Positions 10,776-21,120 of a DNA stretch of 64,000 nt are shown piece by piece; the stretch's first letter is position 1; each line of letters starts with the position of its first letter. Position numbers and translations under genes: made by a program. Source of the stretch: Eutreptiella sp. 'Long Island Sound 2002' (taxonomy: Eukaryota > Euglenozoa > Euglenophyceae > Eutreptiales > Eutreptiaceae); the NCBI GenBank assembly GCA_964036045.1, contig OZ038392.1, positions 37,679,851 to 37,743,850 of the forward strand, read 5' to 3'. The notes beneath the pieces are model-generated. The model searched no databases, was not told the origin of the DNA, and saw only the letters and a list, made by a program, of their open reading frames with translations.

Positions 10776-13691
10776 TGACGCGTTCCCGTGGGGGGCCGGC
10801 CACGGGACGCTGCGGGACACGCGCAAGTGAGCAGGCAGGCAAAGCACTACGCTCACAGGGGCATCAATGCGCTCATGTCATGTGACAAAGCGTTTCAGGA
10901 TCCTTGCCACTCTGCAACAAGGGAACGAAAGTATGTACAGCAACACATCAGGATATGTACACATGGGGTTAAGACTGGACTGGGGTAAGGGCATCAAGAG
11001 ACAATAGACACTCAGTCCCAACTCATATCCCAATCCCAGGTCCGACCCTCTCAGTGGCTGGTAGGGGCGGGGGCTCAAACACAACCCATGCCCTGCTCAG
11101 TCCGGACCCTGAAACCCTGCCAATGGGAGAGGTGTCCCGCACAGCCACAGGCGAGTTCCTGGGAACCAATGTGCTCCAGGGCCAACCTCAGTGGCTCCCT
11201 ATGCTCCCTTAACGGCAGGTCCCAACTCCTCTCTGAGCCAGAGATATGGCCCCGCCATTCTCACCCAGGAGTTGGTAGCTGAAAATGGGCTGTTTCAGCC
11301 CAAACTGAAATTAACTGAAAAATCCCCATAATTGACCCCTCGTCCGGACCCGCCAGAGGTAGAGACGAGGCAACTGACCCTGTGCCCTTCGAGTACGAAC
11401 TCCCTGCAGCCCTCACCCAACTTGGTTCCCTCTGAGGTCCCGGCATCAGGGCACCACGTGTTCGTCAACTGGGGTCACGATGCCAAAATCACCAAAATTG
11501 GCGTCATTCCCACGCGCGGCTCGCCCGGCCAAGGTAAGGCCAATGACTCACAGGGTAGCAGGCAGGACCTAGGACCTATATCTGAGTGTACAACTTGAAT
11601 TTAGGTCCGGGCCCCCTATGGGCTTAGAGAAATGGGGCCGCCAATTAACCACACGGAAGGGGGAAATTGGGGTCCCAAAATTGGGTCATTTTGGCTGCTT
11701 GAAATGAGCCAAAATTTGGTGTGCTCCCAATAGTATATCTCCACGCCGGCTTGGAGATCGGATCCGCGATTCCATACGCCATCCACCAGGAGTCGAACGT
11801 AGACTCCCATGCCCTTGGTCCTCAAAGATCTCCATGCCACTCGGCGTGGTGACGATCCCAATTGGGTCCACAAATGCCAAAATGGTAAAATTGCCCACAC
11901 TCACTTTGGGCTAGCGCCTCAACGAAGGTTGCTCCGCTTCGCCCACGTGGTGTGTGAACCATGGGGACCATTATACATAACACCCATGTCATATATGGTT
12001 CATTGGTCCATGCGTCCGGCGTGCACGAGGGTTAGAACATAGTGCACGGCGGGCAGCAAAAGTGGAAAATTGCTCAAAATGGCCAAAAATGCGCACACTC
12101 ATGGTTATGGCAAATGAGGCACATGCCCGACTCTGACTGGAGTGTGCCATAGGATTGGTATCAAGTCATATGTATCCAACATATCTTTTGGGCGTTGCCC
12201 AACTATTCCGGTATTGGGAATGGCAGGGTCGCCAAGTGAGCCCATGATTTGGGATGGTCCCAAATCGCCAACATGGCGGCCACGGTATGCCAAGCTCAAG
12301 AGGAGTTATTCGCCGGGTCCAAGATATGTTGGGCACCGAAGTATGTACCCTCATAACATACTTGGGTCATGATGTCAATTGAACGCAACGTTGAGATACA
12401 CGGTCGCCACTTGACATCATGACGGGCCAAAAATGGCAAAATTGGCACAAAGGCACACAAAAGTGCATTGAAAGGTGCACAATTATATTATAATATCTTC
12501 GGCTTGGATCGTGCAATCAACTAATCCTTCTAAACACATTGACTTGACACTAATGACCTTCGATTCCACATATGTGCTCCACTCCGGGCGCTTTGAAAGG
12601 TTTCGAGCGCCGCCTCCCAACGCATCGCTTCGGGATCACCACACAAGCTTCCCTTCACGAAGGTTAGGCTTGCAATTGATCGTGGGGAGTATAAGGAAGA
12701 GGCTTGCGCAATATGAGGTCCATTGGCGGGTTTGTCTTGGAGCGATGGACCCGCCAAATGGGCACGCAACACAACACATGGCACATACCACATATTGCCC
12801 AAAAAGGTAGCTCCCCCCACGATATGTCATGCCCCTCCAAGGGCATAGCTTTGTATCAATCGCTCATAGGAACTCAAGAAGAGTTCCTATGCAACACCAA
12901 CACTTGCGCGCTACACTCGAAAGTTACCTTAACGCACGCAATGTCATGGCCAAAGAGTTATAACGCAAACTCTACCCTCTTGACCATGATCCATTACACT
13001 AGCGCGCACGTGTGGAAACGCAAGGCATATAATGCTTCCTAAATTACGTCGAGAGTATTGTGAATACATCCCACGTTTCCCTATTGTCATTCCTCGCAAG
13101 CAACACGAGATATGACCTTCACAAGTGGCCTCACGAATCAACTTTGTTTTGCCCATATCTTTAAGACAAATGGAGGGCAGGATAAAAGGAAAGTTGATTT
13201 GTGCATAGGGAAGCACGTAGGTCCACTCGAAAAAGGCCAAATCAAGTGCGGGGATGTCGAAGTCGAAAATCCGATTTCGACATCCTGAAAAATTCGGATT
13301 AAGGTTGCGAGTGTAAGATGTGAAAATTGCGGAAGCATCCATGCAGTTCCTGACGACTTTGGAGCCTTCGTGACGGATTGCGTTCAAATTTCCATTAATT
13401 ACAGTTAATCTGGCGGTTACGGTAAAGTCGCGATCCAACCGCCAGCAGTCAAAATAGTGAATATCAGAACGGACGCGTTAAAATTGACGGAAACAATATG
13501 AAAATAAAACCCTGTTGATTCCTGATGTTCTGATATACAAATCTCCGCTGGCGGTGCATCGGTTGCCGATGCGGGGCTTTACGGCACAGAACGGAGCGTC
13601 AACGGGCGTCTTCCCTTCCGTACATGGGGTTAGTGGACCGGAGACCGGTTGTATGCCGTAACCTAGCCATGGGGTTCTGGGTACCGCTTCA
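10776..13691 (-). repeat. Element B 3' LTR (2916 bp)
   Basis: Near-identical to 24829-27795. Plus-strand ends are TGACGCGTTCCC and GGGTACCGCTTCA. It lacks a 50-bp block present in the other LTR between two CTCCCAA copies (the single copy here is at 12614-12620). Short reading frames in it are shared with the other LTR and show no domain, so none is called as a gene. Confidence 0.92.
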
Positions 13692-13702
13692 CCCCCCTCC
13701 TT
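13692..13702 (-). promoter_or_regulatory. Element B polypurine tract
   Basis: The minus strand reads AAGGAGGGGGG immediately before the LTR 5' end TGAAGCGG. An uninterrupted purine run abutting the 3' LTR is the expected plus-strand primer and fixes the orientation of the element. Confidence 0.85.
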
Positions 13703-15078
13703 AGAGCAAACCCTGGCGGGGGCTCGATAACACCCAAGCATGGCAGCGGGTACCCAGGACCATCCCCTGAAGGGGGGGTGTCACATCTCACTTCAGGCTG
13801 ATTCTGGGTTAGGCTGCCGATTCCAACGCATAGTAAAACAGGTATGATCTGTAGATGTTAGTAATAAGAGGTACAGTATCAAGTATCAAGTCCCGGGTCC
13901 TGGCGGCGATTGTTCGGCATCCAAAGGACCCGTTAACCCATACCAGGCACACCGGGTGCCGGCTGCTACGGTCACCAAGCTTCCCAAGGCCCGCCGACTG
14001 GGGAGAGTCCCCACGGGTCCTTCCTCGGGCGCACCATGTCCATATCCATACGACGCGAGTCCAGAGTGCCATAGTCGAACTCCTTAAGAACCCCAAATCT
14101 TAAGGGAGCTCCTCCTTAAGGGATCGGGCATCAAGGCCGTCTTTTCCCTCGCCCTACTGCCACGAAGGCCATACATGAGGGAGTCCTCATGCAGTGTGGG
14201 CGGAGGCGTCGACTCCTCAAACCACCAGTTTCCCAGGCAGACTGACCGAGGTCAGGAGCACCGGAGGCCGCCATCCGAATGCAAGTGCGTCTGCGAATCG
14301 GTAGGCTCACACTGGGACTGACAGTGGCGGACCGCTGGGAGTGTAGTCAGGAAACTGGGCTTCCCGCTTGGCGCCATCAGGATCTCCACATCACAGCGAA
14401 TAGGGCAACACGGTATCACGAGCACTCAAACAGTAGAATCTGTATTCCGGTACTGGTCCAGGCTGGACCTCATGTACAAGCATGTAAACGGCGACTCAAG
14501 GCGCCTCTGTATCCCGATTTGTGGTGAAAAACAGTCCATCCCTCAGCGATGGGCTGATGACACTTAACATACAGATGCACATATCCTGGAGGGCAGAAAA
14601 GCAAAACAAGCGGGGTAAAAAGGCGTGTAAACACACTCTGGACAGAGTGCCAAACCACGCCACGGTCAGGATAAGGCAAATGCAGGAGGGTGGATAGGAA
14701 AACGTCTGAGTTCAGGCCATATATAGTCTGCAGACACACGTCGACTGGTCTGGATCCCGCAAATGCCATGGGACCAGATCACACAACAAAAATCGCAATG
14801 CCGATGACAGCGGCATCCGTTGCGCAACGTCGTATGGGCTTCAAGGCCCCAAGAGCTCAGAAAAATGAAGATCAGTCGCCCTACCTGGTTTCCCAAGGAT
14901 TCGGCAGGTGGGGAGTGACGAATAGAATTGAAAGAGAGGGGCCATCCCCCTCTGGATTCAGCAGGGGGGGTATATGGCCACTCTGCCACCGAAAGATGGA
15001 AGAGAGCAAGCAAGTAAGGGACGATTCGTCGGCCTCACAAGCGCTCAAAACGCATCAGGGGAGAGCTCAGGGCGCTGA
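13703..15078 (-). other. Element B 3' non-coding region
   Basis: About 1.4 kb between the end of pol and the polypurine tract. No conserved protein motif is visible on either strand. The reading frames present are short, without recognisable domains, and partly antisense to the end of pol. Confidence 0.5.
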
Positions 15079-18000
15079 TCAGGCACCCCTAGCTGCAATC
15101 GCCCGGGTGAGTGCTGCCAAGTCCGAAACGTGGATCTTGGTCTTGTGCTTGCGGATGTACTCCATGAAGGGAGTATTGACCCGCGGCACGAACGAGGAGA
15201 CGGGTTCCCAGGTATCGTGGGACGGCCCATAGCCTCGCCAACGAACCTTGAACTCCAGACCTCCTGGTGCCGAGGCTTTCGGACGCTGAGCCAGGATCTT
15301 CTCGACAGTGTAGTCGTCCTGCTCAGCATAGTCATCATCCGAATCAGCCTCATGTGCGGCATAGCTCAGGGACACATGTTGGCCACGGAGGTCGGGTTCC
15401 CGCACATGGAGTTGACTCTCGTGGCGCTCCCGGAACTGTCCGTGACCCACCTTGATGCGGTAGGTGTCCTCACCAATCCTGCGCACCACCTCGCCGGGTG
15501 TGAACCAGGTTTTGGTGGGGTGGGTGCCCATGGGGCGGGGTCTGATCATCCACACCGGGTCTCCCACCCTGAACTTCTGCGCTGTCGAGCTCGGGGCGGA
15601 CTTCTGACGCTCAGCATGCTCCTTCTCTAGCTGCTGGCGGATGTCCCGCGCCGTTTGCTCTTGCCGCGCGAAGAATTCCTTGGCATCCATAGCCATGCCA
15701 TCGCCAGACAAGGGAAGTCCCCTACCCAGGGGGTCCCTGCCGAACAGAATCTGGTGAGGGGACAAACCGCCCGGAGTGGGGGTGTCATGATGGGCCTTCA
15801 GAGCAGGCCACATCTCCTCAAACCAGCTCCGACGTGGATTGGTGATGTGGATCTTGCGCAGCTTCTCGAACAGCTGCCGTCCAGCCACTTCAGCACGGCC
15901 GTTAGACCGGCTGAGATAGGCGACGCTCTTGGCATGACGTATCCCCATGAGGGAACACATAGCCTTGAACCAGCAACCAGTAAACTGGGGCCCTCGGTCA
16001 CTGCAAATGGTGCGGGGGATGTCAAAGACGGTCAGCCAGTGACGAATCATCATGACTGCCACTTCCGTGGCAAGCAACCCCTTTTTGCGTGCCGGAATGG
16101 CTACAACGTAGCCGCTGTGGCGGTCCACACAGAGAACCACACAGTCAAAGGTCTCCTTGCCAATGTGCACTTCGGGCATGGAGAAGACGTCCATGGCCAC
16201 GCTCTCCATGGGCTGGTCAGGAACCGGGGTCCATTGGGGTTCCCCCTTGACGTTCCGGTTATCGGGATTGCAGGCCTGGCAGACCGAGCAACCTTTCCTG
16301 ACCTTATTGATGGCGGTGTAGAGAACGATATGGTCGATCTCGAACCGACGCTGCATGTCAAGGGCTTGCTTCTTGACCCCTGGGTGCAGCATGTATTGGT
16401 GCCAAGCTTCACACAGCTCGAGCACCCGGGACTCTGGTACTAGCAGCTTACCGTTCCGGTAGAGCTTGCCATCTTCCTCAGTCAGCCCCTTTGGCCACTT
16501 CTGCCCGTCATCAGGGTCGGTCACAGCCCTATACTCGGCCGCAAAGGCCTCAGACTTGGCGTAGTCGTCGGTCCAGTCGTCCTGGAGGCAAGACTCTGGG
16601 AAGAGGTGCTTGTCGGACTCAGCTCCATCAGGGGCGAGTACTCTGACCGCTCTGCTCACCCTCGACGCGAGGGGGGCATCTGCAGCCATGACGACGAAGC
16701 ATTTAACATCCTCCTCCTCCATCAGGCGCTCCATCTCAATGATCCTCTTGGCTTCAGCGGTCTCAGCCTCATCGCCATGGGCAGAGATATCCTGCATGCC
16801 CTTGCTGGCGGGATAGGCCCACCTACTGAGACAGTCCGCCACGGTGTTATCCTTTCCAGGAATATACACAACCGTGAGGTCGAACTTGGCCAAGGTCTCA
16901 TGCCATCTTGCCCGTCGGGAGGCGGGACCTGAGGGGGTGTCCACGTGCTCCTTGTGCCACGACTGCAGACTCTGATGGTCGGTGCAGACGGTGACGGGAT
17001 GGAGGGCTATGTACCCGGCCCATTTCCTGAGAGCCATGACGATGGCATACGCCTCCTTTTCACGGGGCGTCCACGTCCGTCTCTGGCCTTCCGCCAGGAC
17101 TCGGCTCCAGAAGGCCACGGGCACGTGCCTCCCGTCGTCAAGCACTTGCTCCAACACAGCGCCAATGGCGTAGTCGGAAGCGTCGGTGCGCAGGACGAAC
17201 CCTCGGTCGGGATCCACGAGGTGCAGACCCACTGCGGATAGCAGCGCCTGCTTCATCCCCTCAAAGGCACGGTCGGACTCAGGTGTCCAGACCAGAGCCT
17301 TCTGGGACCCCTTCTTGGTCTCCTCTCGGTTGCCCTTGAGCATGGTCGTCATGGGGGCTGCATACTCGGCATACATTTTGATATACCCCGAGTAGTAATT
17401 GCAGAACCCCAGATACGCCCGTAGCTCAGAGACCGTCTTGGGCTTTTCCCAGTCCTCAATCGCAGCCACCTTGCCAGGTATGGGCTTTCGCTGCCCGTTC
17501 CCAACTACGTGGCCAGCGAAGACCACCTCGCTTACCGCAATGGTGGCCTTGTCACTGCTGCCCGTGAGCTTGTGCCGAACCAGAAGGTCTAGCACTCGAG
17601 TGACGTCCCTCTCGTGTGCCTCCAGGAGCTCCTCGTAGCTCATGCTGGGGGCCCCGGACGCGATGATCACATCGTCCACGAAGGGGTCCGCACAGTCGCG
17701 CACCGGCTCAAGCAGGTTCTCCAGCATCCGCTGAAAAGCCGCATTGCCGTTGGTAACGCCCATGGGCATCACCTTCCACTGGAGAGGTCCAAGTGGGGTG
17801 CTCATGGCTGTGCAGGCACGGGACTCCTCGGCGAGAGGCATCTGATGATAACCATGTTTCAGGTCAATCACCGTGAAGATCCTCCGCCGGTGTTGCTTTT
17901 GTAGCATGTCCTCAATGAGGGGCAGCGTATAGCTGTCGTGCTGCGTTTGGGCGTTCAGGCCGCGGTAGTCGACCACGAGCCGCCACTCACCGGCAACCTT

Positions 18001-20010
18001 CTTGGGGACGACGAAGCACGGAGAGGCCCACTCGGAGTGGCACGGCTCAAGCCAGCCTCTCTGGATGAAGTCACGGAGGATCTTCTCCATGGCCTCTTTC
18101 CTCTCGCCCCTCAGGGCAAACTCCCGTTGCCGATACACACGGGGGTCCTGCTTCAGTCGTATCTTGGCCTCGCCATACGGTCCACGCACCGGTGGGGGGA
18201 ACACAGGTTTTCCGCTGAAGAAGGTCTCGCCATACTTCTGCTTCAGCCTGGCCCTCAACGCCTGGATCTTGGGGCAGTCATCGGACTCCGCCTTGGCTTT
18301 TCCGGGCACTTGAACCACGGAGCTTACTTGAGGGGTAGCTACTCCGCTCGCTTTCGGCTCAGGTGGTCTTCCCAGGTGGCCCAAAGGGCCATCTCTGGTC
18401 TTGCCTCGGAATAGGTCGCCGTAGGTGGGTGGGTTACCCCCGATTGGCTCGTCCTGGCTGGACAAGTGGTCCAGCACCCTCTGCACGAAGGTGTTCCCAT
18501 CATAGGAACCAGAGACGATCGAGTCCACTTCCCACCAGGCTCTGTCCTGGCCTTTGCCCTCACGCTGGTTTCCCCAGTCGTGAAAGGGCTGATCCATATA
18601 CCCCTGAACCAGATCCCACTCCTCTTCAGTGAGGGGCTCTTCCGATTCCGATTCTTCGATGTCAACAGGGGGAACCGCAAAGCATTGCCTCCAAGGCTCC
18701 GCTATGATGCGGTTGACACACACGAAGTCCGTGGTGTCGGCCTGATCAAGGCCCCCATCCACGTAGTGGAATTCCGTTGGCCATCTCTGGGGTGGCATGG
18801 GCTGTCCCTTAGCGTCCTGATAGACACTCTCTCCAGCCGGTAGGACGACCTTGTTTAAGGTCATGTTGGTCAATGAGGCTACCCAATGTCGGGTACTTTC
18901 CTCCTCGGTGCATCCCATAGGAACAACCAGCACTGCCTTGGAGCGGTCCTTGCGAATCTTCGCTATCGCTCTTGGAATGTCCCAACGGGGGCAATGGATC
19001 CACATCAATCCCTGATGCGGACCCCAGTGCTTCTTCCACGCGGAGTCCTGTGCGCTCCAGTACTTCTCACACACCCGAAGATGGGCGGAGGTTCCTGAAG
19101 AGAACGCATCCAGGGCCAGATCCGAAGCTCCCAAGTCCGCGACAACTCGGCTCGCCACTTCCGGCCTTACGCCGTACTCCTGGTTTGCAGGACCAGTTGG
19201 CTCAGTGTCCAGCGCGGCCACTTCGAGCTGATTGCGTTCGGGGTGGATCCATTGGCATTCCACATGGTGCTCAGGTGACGAAAGCCACGAGAGTTGGTCG
19301 TCCTGGTACAGGGTCATGGAGGCCTGGGCAGGGAGAACGCCGGAGTCCGTCTCCATCATGAAGTCGTACCCAACGATCATGTCCCAGTCCATCTCGGCCT
19401 CGTAGAGGCGACCGTGCAGGAGGATTTCCTTGCCGAGGTCTGGGCGGCTCAGCTCACGATGGTTCACGAACTGCAGCCCAATGGCCGCTTCCTTCGTGCC
19501 TCCCACCATGTACTGGCCGTTCGCCACCTTCAGCCTGACAGGTTTCCGACTGTCGATCAGACACTCTGGTGGAAGTAGGCCAGCCTTGACCAAGCTGACT
19601 TGAGCTCCCGTGTCGACCAACACGTCGAAAGCCTTTTCCACTTCCCCGCATAGGGCACGGACCTTAAGATGCAACTGCCGCTCGCGACCGACACGGCGCA
19701 CGGCGTGCAAACTCAGGATCTCCGGCCGTTCCAGAAGCTCCACAAGCGACTGGTGCAGGTCGTGGACAATGGGCTCAGGCTGCCCATCTGCAGCATCCAG
19801 CTGCGGTCCGGGTGATCCTCCGATACTCTCGGATAGATCCTGTAGTACATCAAACACATTCTTGGTCGCGAAGGACGGACGGGTGCAAGGGTGCGTGCCT
19901 TCACTTGCCCTCACCCCGCCTCCGCGACTGGGCGCCAGACTGGGCCTTCTGCCCGCGGCAGTCCCCTTGTGCTTATCGACTCCCGACTGGGATGGTTCGG
20001 CGCTTCCCAC
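15079..20010 (-). CDS. Element B pol: protease, Dam-like domain, RT, RNase H, integrase, chromodomain
   Basis: A 1643-codon frame with no clear ATG near its start. The same frame runs back to the TAG at 20062 that ends gag, so translation may pass through it. By residue: retropepsin DTGAQVSLV at 133; a Dam-like block at about 297-375 (ALDAFSSGTSAH, WIHCPRWDI, AVLVVPMG); RT with VIDLKHGYHQ and FVDD; RNase H LRTDASDYAIGAVLEQ; integrase with a zinc-binding HPGV...CSVCQAC region and DDE residues (MDVF, SDRGPQF, NGRAEVAG); and a C-terminal chromodomain (KILAQRP, FKVRWRGY, DTWEP). The catalytic set looks intact apart from the Dam-like motif, where NPPF-type residues are replaced by CPRW. The chromodomain places it among chromoviruses, which target chromatin marks. 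The stop is TGA. Confidence 0.92.
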   Translation of the reverse strand: MGSAEPSQSGVDKHKGTAAGRRPSLAPSRGGGVRASEGTHPCTRPSFATKNVFDVLQDLSESIGGSPGPQLDAADGQPEPIVHDLHQSLVELLERPEILSLHAVRRVGRERQLHLKVRALCGEVEKAFDVLVDTGAQVSLVKAGLLPPECLIDSRKPVRLKVANGQYMVGGTKEAAIGLQFVNHRELSRPDLGKEILLHGRLYEAEMDWDMIVGYDFMMETDSGVLPAQASMTLYQDDQLSWLSSPEHHVECQWIHPERNQLEVAALDTEPTGPANQEYGVRPEVASRVVADLGASDLALDAFSSGTSAHLRVCEKYWSAQDSAWKKHWGPHQGLMWIHCPRWDIPRAIAKIRKDRSKAVLVVPMGCTEEESTRHWVASLTNMTLNKVVLPAGESVYQDAKGQPMPPQRWPTEFHYVDGGLDQADTTDFVCVNRIIAEPWRQCFAVPPVDIEESESEEPLTEEEWDLVQGYMDQPFHDWGNQREGKGQDRAWWEVDSIVSGSYDGNTFVQRVLDHLSSQDEPIGGNPPTYGDLFRGKTRDGPLGHLGRPPEPKASGVATPQVSSVVQVPGKAKAESDDCPKIQALRARLKQKYGETFFSGKPVFPPPVRGPYGEAKIRLKQDPRVYRQREFALRGERKEAMEKILRDFIQRGWLEPCHSEWASPCFVVPKKVAGEWRLVVDYRGLNAQTQHDSYTLPLIEDMLQKQHRRRIFTVIDLKHGYHQMPLAEESRACTAMSTPLGPLQWKVMPMGVTNGNAAFQRMLENLLEPVRDCADPFVDDVIIASGAPSMSYEELLEAHERDVTRVLDLLVRHKLTGSSDKATIAVSEVVFAGHVVGNGQRKPIPGKVAAIEDWEKPKTVSELRAYLGFCNYYSGYIKMYAEYAAPMTTMLKGNREETKKGSQKALVWTPESDRAFEGMKQALLSAVGLHLVDPDRGFVLRTDASDYAIGAVLEQVLDDGRHVPVAFWSRVLAEGQRRTWTPREKEAYAIVMALRKWAGYIALHPVTVCTDHQSLQSWHKEHVDTPSGPASRRARWHETLAKFDLTVVYIPGKDNTVADCLSRWAYPASKGMQDISAHGDEAETAEAKRIIEMERLMEEEDVKCFVVMAADAPLASRVSRAVRVLAPDGAESDKHLFPESCLQDDWTDDYAKSEAFAAEYRAVTDPDDGQKWPKGLTEEDGKLYRNGKLLVPESRVLELCEAWHQYMLHPGVKKQALDMQRRFEIDHIVLYTAINKVRKGCSVCQACNPDNRNVKGEPQWTPVPDQPMESVAMDVFSMPEVHIGKETFDCVVLCVDRHSGYVVAIPARKKGLLATEVAVMMIRHWLTVFDIPRTICSDRGPQFTGCWFKAMCSLMGIRHAKSVAYLSRSNGRAEVAGRQLFEKLRKIHITNPRRSWFEEMWPALKAHHDTPTPGGLSPHQILFGRDPLGRGLPLSGDGMAMDAKEFFARQEQTARDIRQQLEKEHAERQKSAPSSTAQKFRVGDPVWMIRPRPMGTHPTKTWFTPGEVVRRIGEDTYRIKVGHGQFRERHESQLHVREPDLRGQHVSLSYAAHEADSDDDYAEQDDYTVEKILAQRPKASAPGGLEFKVRWRGYGPSHDTWEPVSSFVPRVNTPFMEYIRKHKTKIHVSDLAALTRAIAARGA
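18886..19122 (-). other. Dam-like domain within element B pol
   Basis: Residues of about 297-375 read LALDAFSSGTSAH, CEKYWS, WIHCPRWDIPRAIAKI and KAVLVVPMG. The order of a DLFAS-like start, an aromatic-containing NPPF-position motif and a hydrophobic strand ending in VP matches the domain in A1 and A2. The catalytic tetrapeptide is changed, so enzymatic activity is unlikely. Further unassigned sequence (about residues 380-560) separates it from the RT. Confidence 0.45.
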
Positions 20011-20061
20011 GTCACCATCCTGCGACCGCCCTAGCTGGGGTCCTTGGCTGCAGGGGCTCCG

Positions 20062-21087
20062 CTAGGGGGCGTCGGTTGTGGAAGAGGGGGTGTTCTCCTC
20101 GGCCTCAACGTCGTTGACGCCCTTCTTCCTCCTCTCACTACGAGTAGGCTTCTTGTCCTTGTCCTTGTTTTGGTTGTTCTGGTTGTTCTCCTTGTTCTTG
20201 TTGTCCGACCTGGGGACCCAGTTCCTCTTGATCTCCTGGATCTCCTTGGCCAACTCGGTCCCCTGCGACACCAGCTTGGAGAGCTCGTCCCTGTCCACCT
20301 CCACCTTGGCTTCCCGGATACCCGCGGGCGCACGCTTCTTCGACCCGTGCGCCTTCTTGTAAGCGTCCGTGTCGGCCTTGTGGATGGGGCATGTTCGGTG
20401 GTCATGGTTGAAGCCTCGCTTCCTCCCATAACACACGAAACAGCCCTGAGGGTGAGCTCGTATGAACTCCCCAAAGGACAGCGGAGGGTCGCCAATACGG
20501 CGAGGGTCCCTCTTCTCCTGCTTCCTCCAACCCTGCTGCAGGGGCTTCCAGTTTCCCGGCTTGCTCCCCGCGCTCAGGTTCTTGGCCACAAAGGCACAAA
20601 CGGCCACTTCGGCGGGCTCATCGTCGTCGTCATCGTCGACGAGAGTCTCATCGCCGCCGGCTCCCGCTGGGTCCATGGCAGCTTCCCCGCCAGGTCCCTC
20701 GCCAACATAGTTGACGTCGCGGTCGCCGGGCCTCAACCCGCGGGTGTGGTGGAGGTTTCGGTACTCCTTGAGTACTTCCTCGCCAACCCACTCCAGGATC
20801 TCGTCGCAGCTCATCCGCGCCGGGATGGGCTGCAGACGGATGGTCTGGCCGCTCAACTCACACTCGTCAAGGCTCCACATCGCGGTCTTCTCGCGATCGC
20901 CCGAGACGGTGATGAGAAGAGCGTTCCGCAGGGAGTGCCGTTTGACATCCCGGGACACGTTCTTCTTCGTCCAAGCCACCACGTTCGTATGATACTCCTT
21001 GGGGAGCATCATCTTGACCGTGTGGTTGGACTTGGCCCGCTTGGATTCCTCATTGGTGACCCTCTTGTTCCATGCTTCCGGCAGCAT
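20062..21087 (-). CDS. Element B gag C-terminal part with zinc knuckle
   Basis: In the same frame as the upstream gag after its TGA. It begins LPEAWNKRVTNEE, which reads as the usual end of a Ty3 capsid helix bundle. A knuckle-like CFVCYGRKRGFNHDHRTC follows, and then a Lys/Asn-rich tail. The frame ends at TAG 20062-20064 and pol continues in phase. The nucleocapsid would bind the element RNA. Confidence 0.75.
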   Translation of the reverse strand: MLPEAWNKRVTNEESKRAKSNHTVKMMLPKEYHTNVVAWTKKNVSRDVKRHSLRNALLITVSGDREKTAMWSLDECELSGQTIRLQPIPARMSCDEILEWVGEEVLKEYRNLHHTRGLRPGDRDVNYVGEGPGGEAAMDPAGAGGDETLVDDDDDDEPAEVAVCAFVAKNLSAGSKPGNWKPLQQGWRKQEKRDPRRIGDPPLSFGEFIRAHPQGCFVCYGRKRGFNHDHRTCPIHKADTDAYKKAHGSKKRAPAGIREAKVEVDRDELSKLVSQGTELAKEIQEIKRNWVPRSDNKNKENNQNNQNKDKDKKPTRSERRKKGVNDVEAEENTPSSTTDAP

Positions 21088-21120
21088 GGAGAGCAGGCGA
21101 GCCTGCTCGTCACCCTCGTT

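Noticed and set aside
11692-12090. Dinoflagellate spliced-leader-like sequence near CATTTTGGCT
   Set aside because: Only a short part of the leader matches, and it lies inside an LTR repeat.
10788-13741. Small reading frames inside the B LTRs as genes
   Set aside because: The same frames appear in both LTR copies with no domain. They are part of the repeat.
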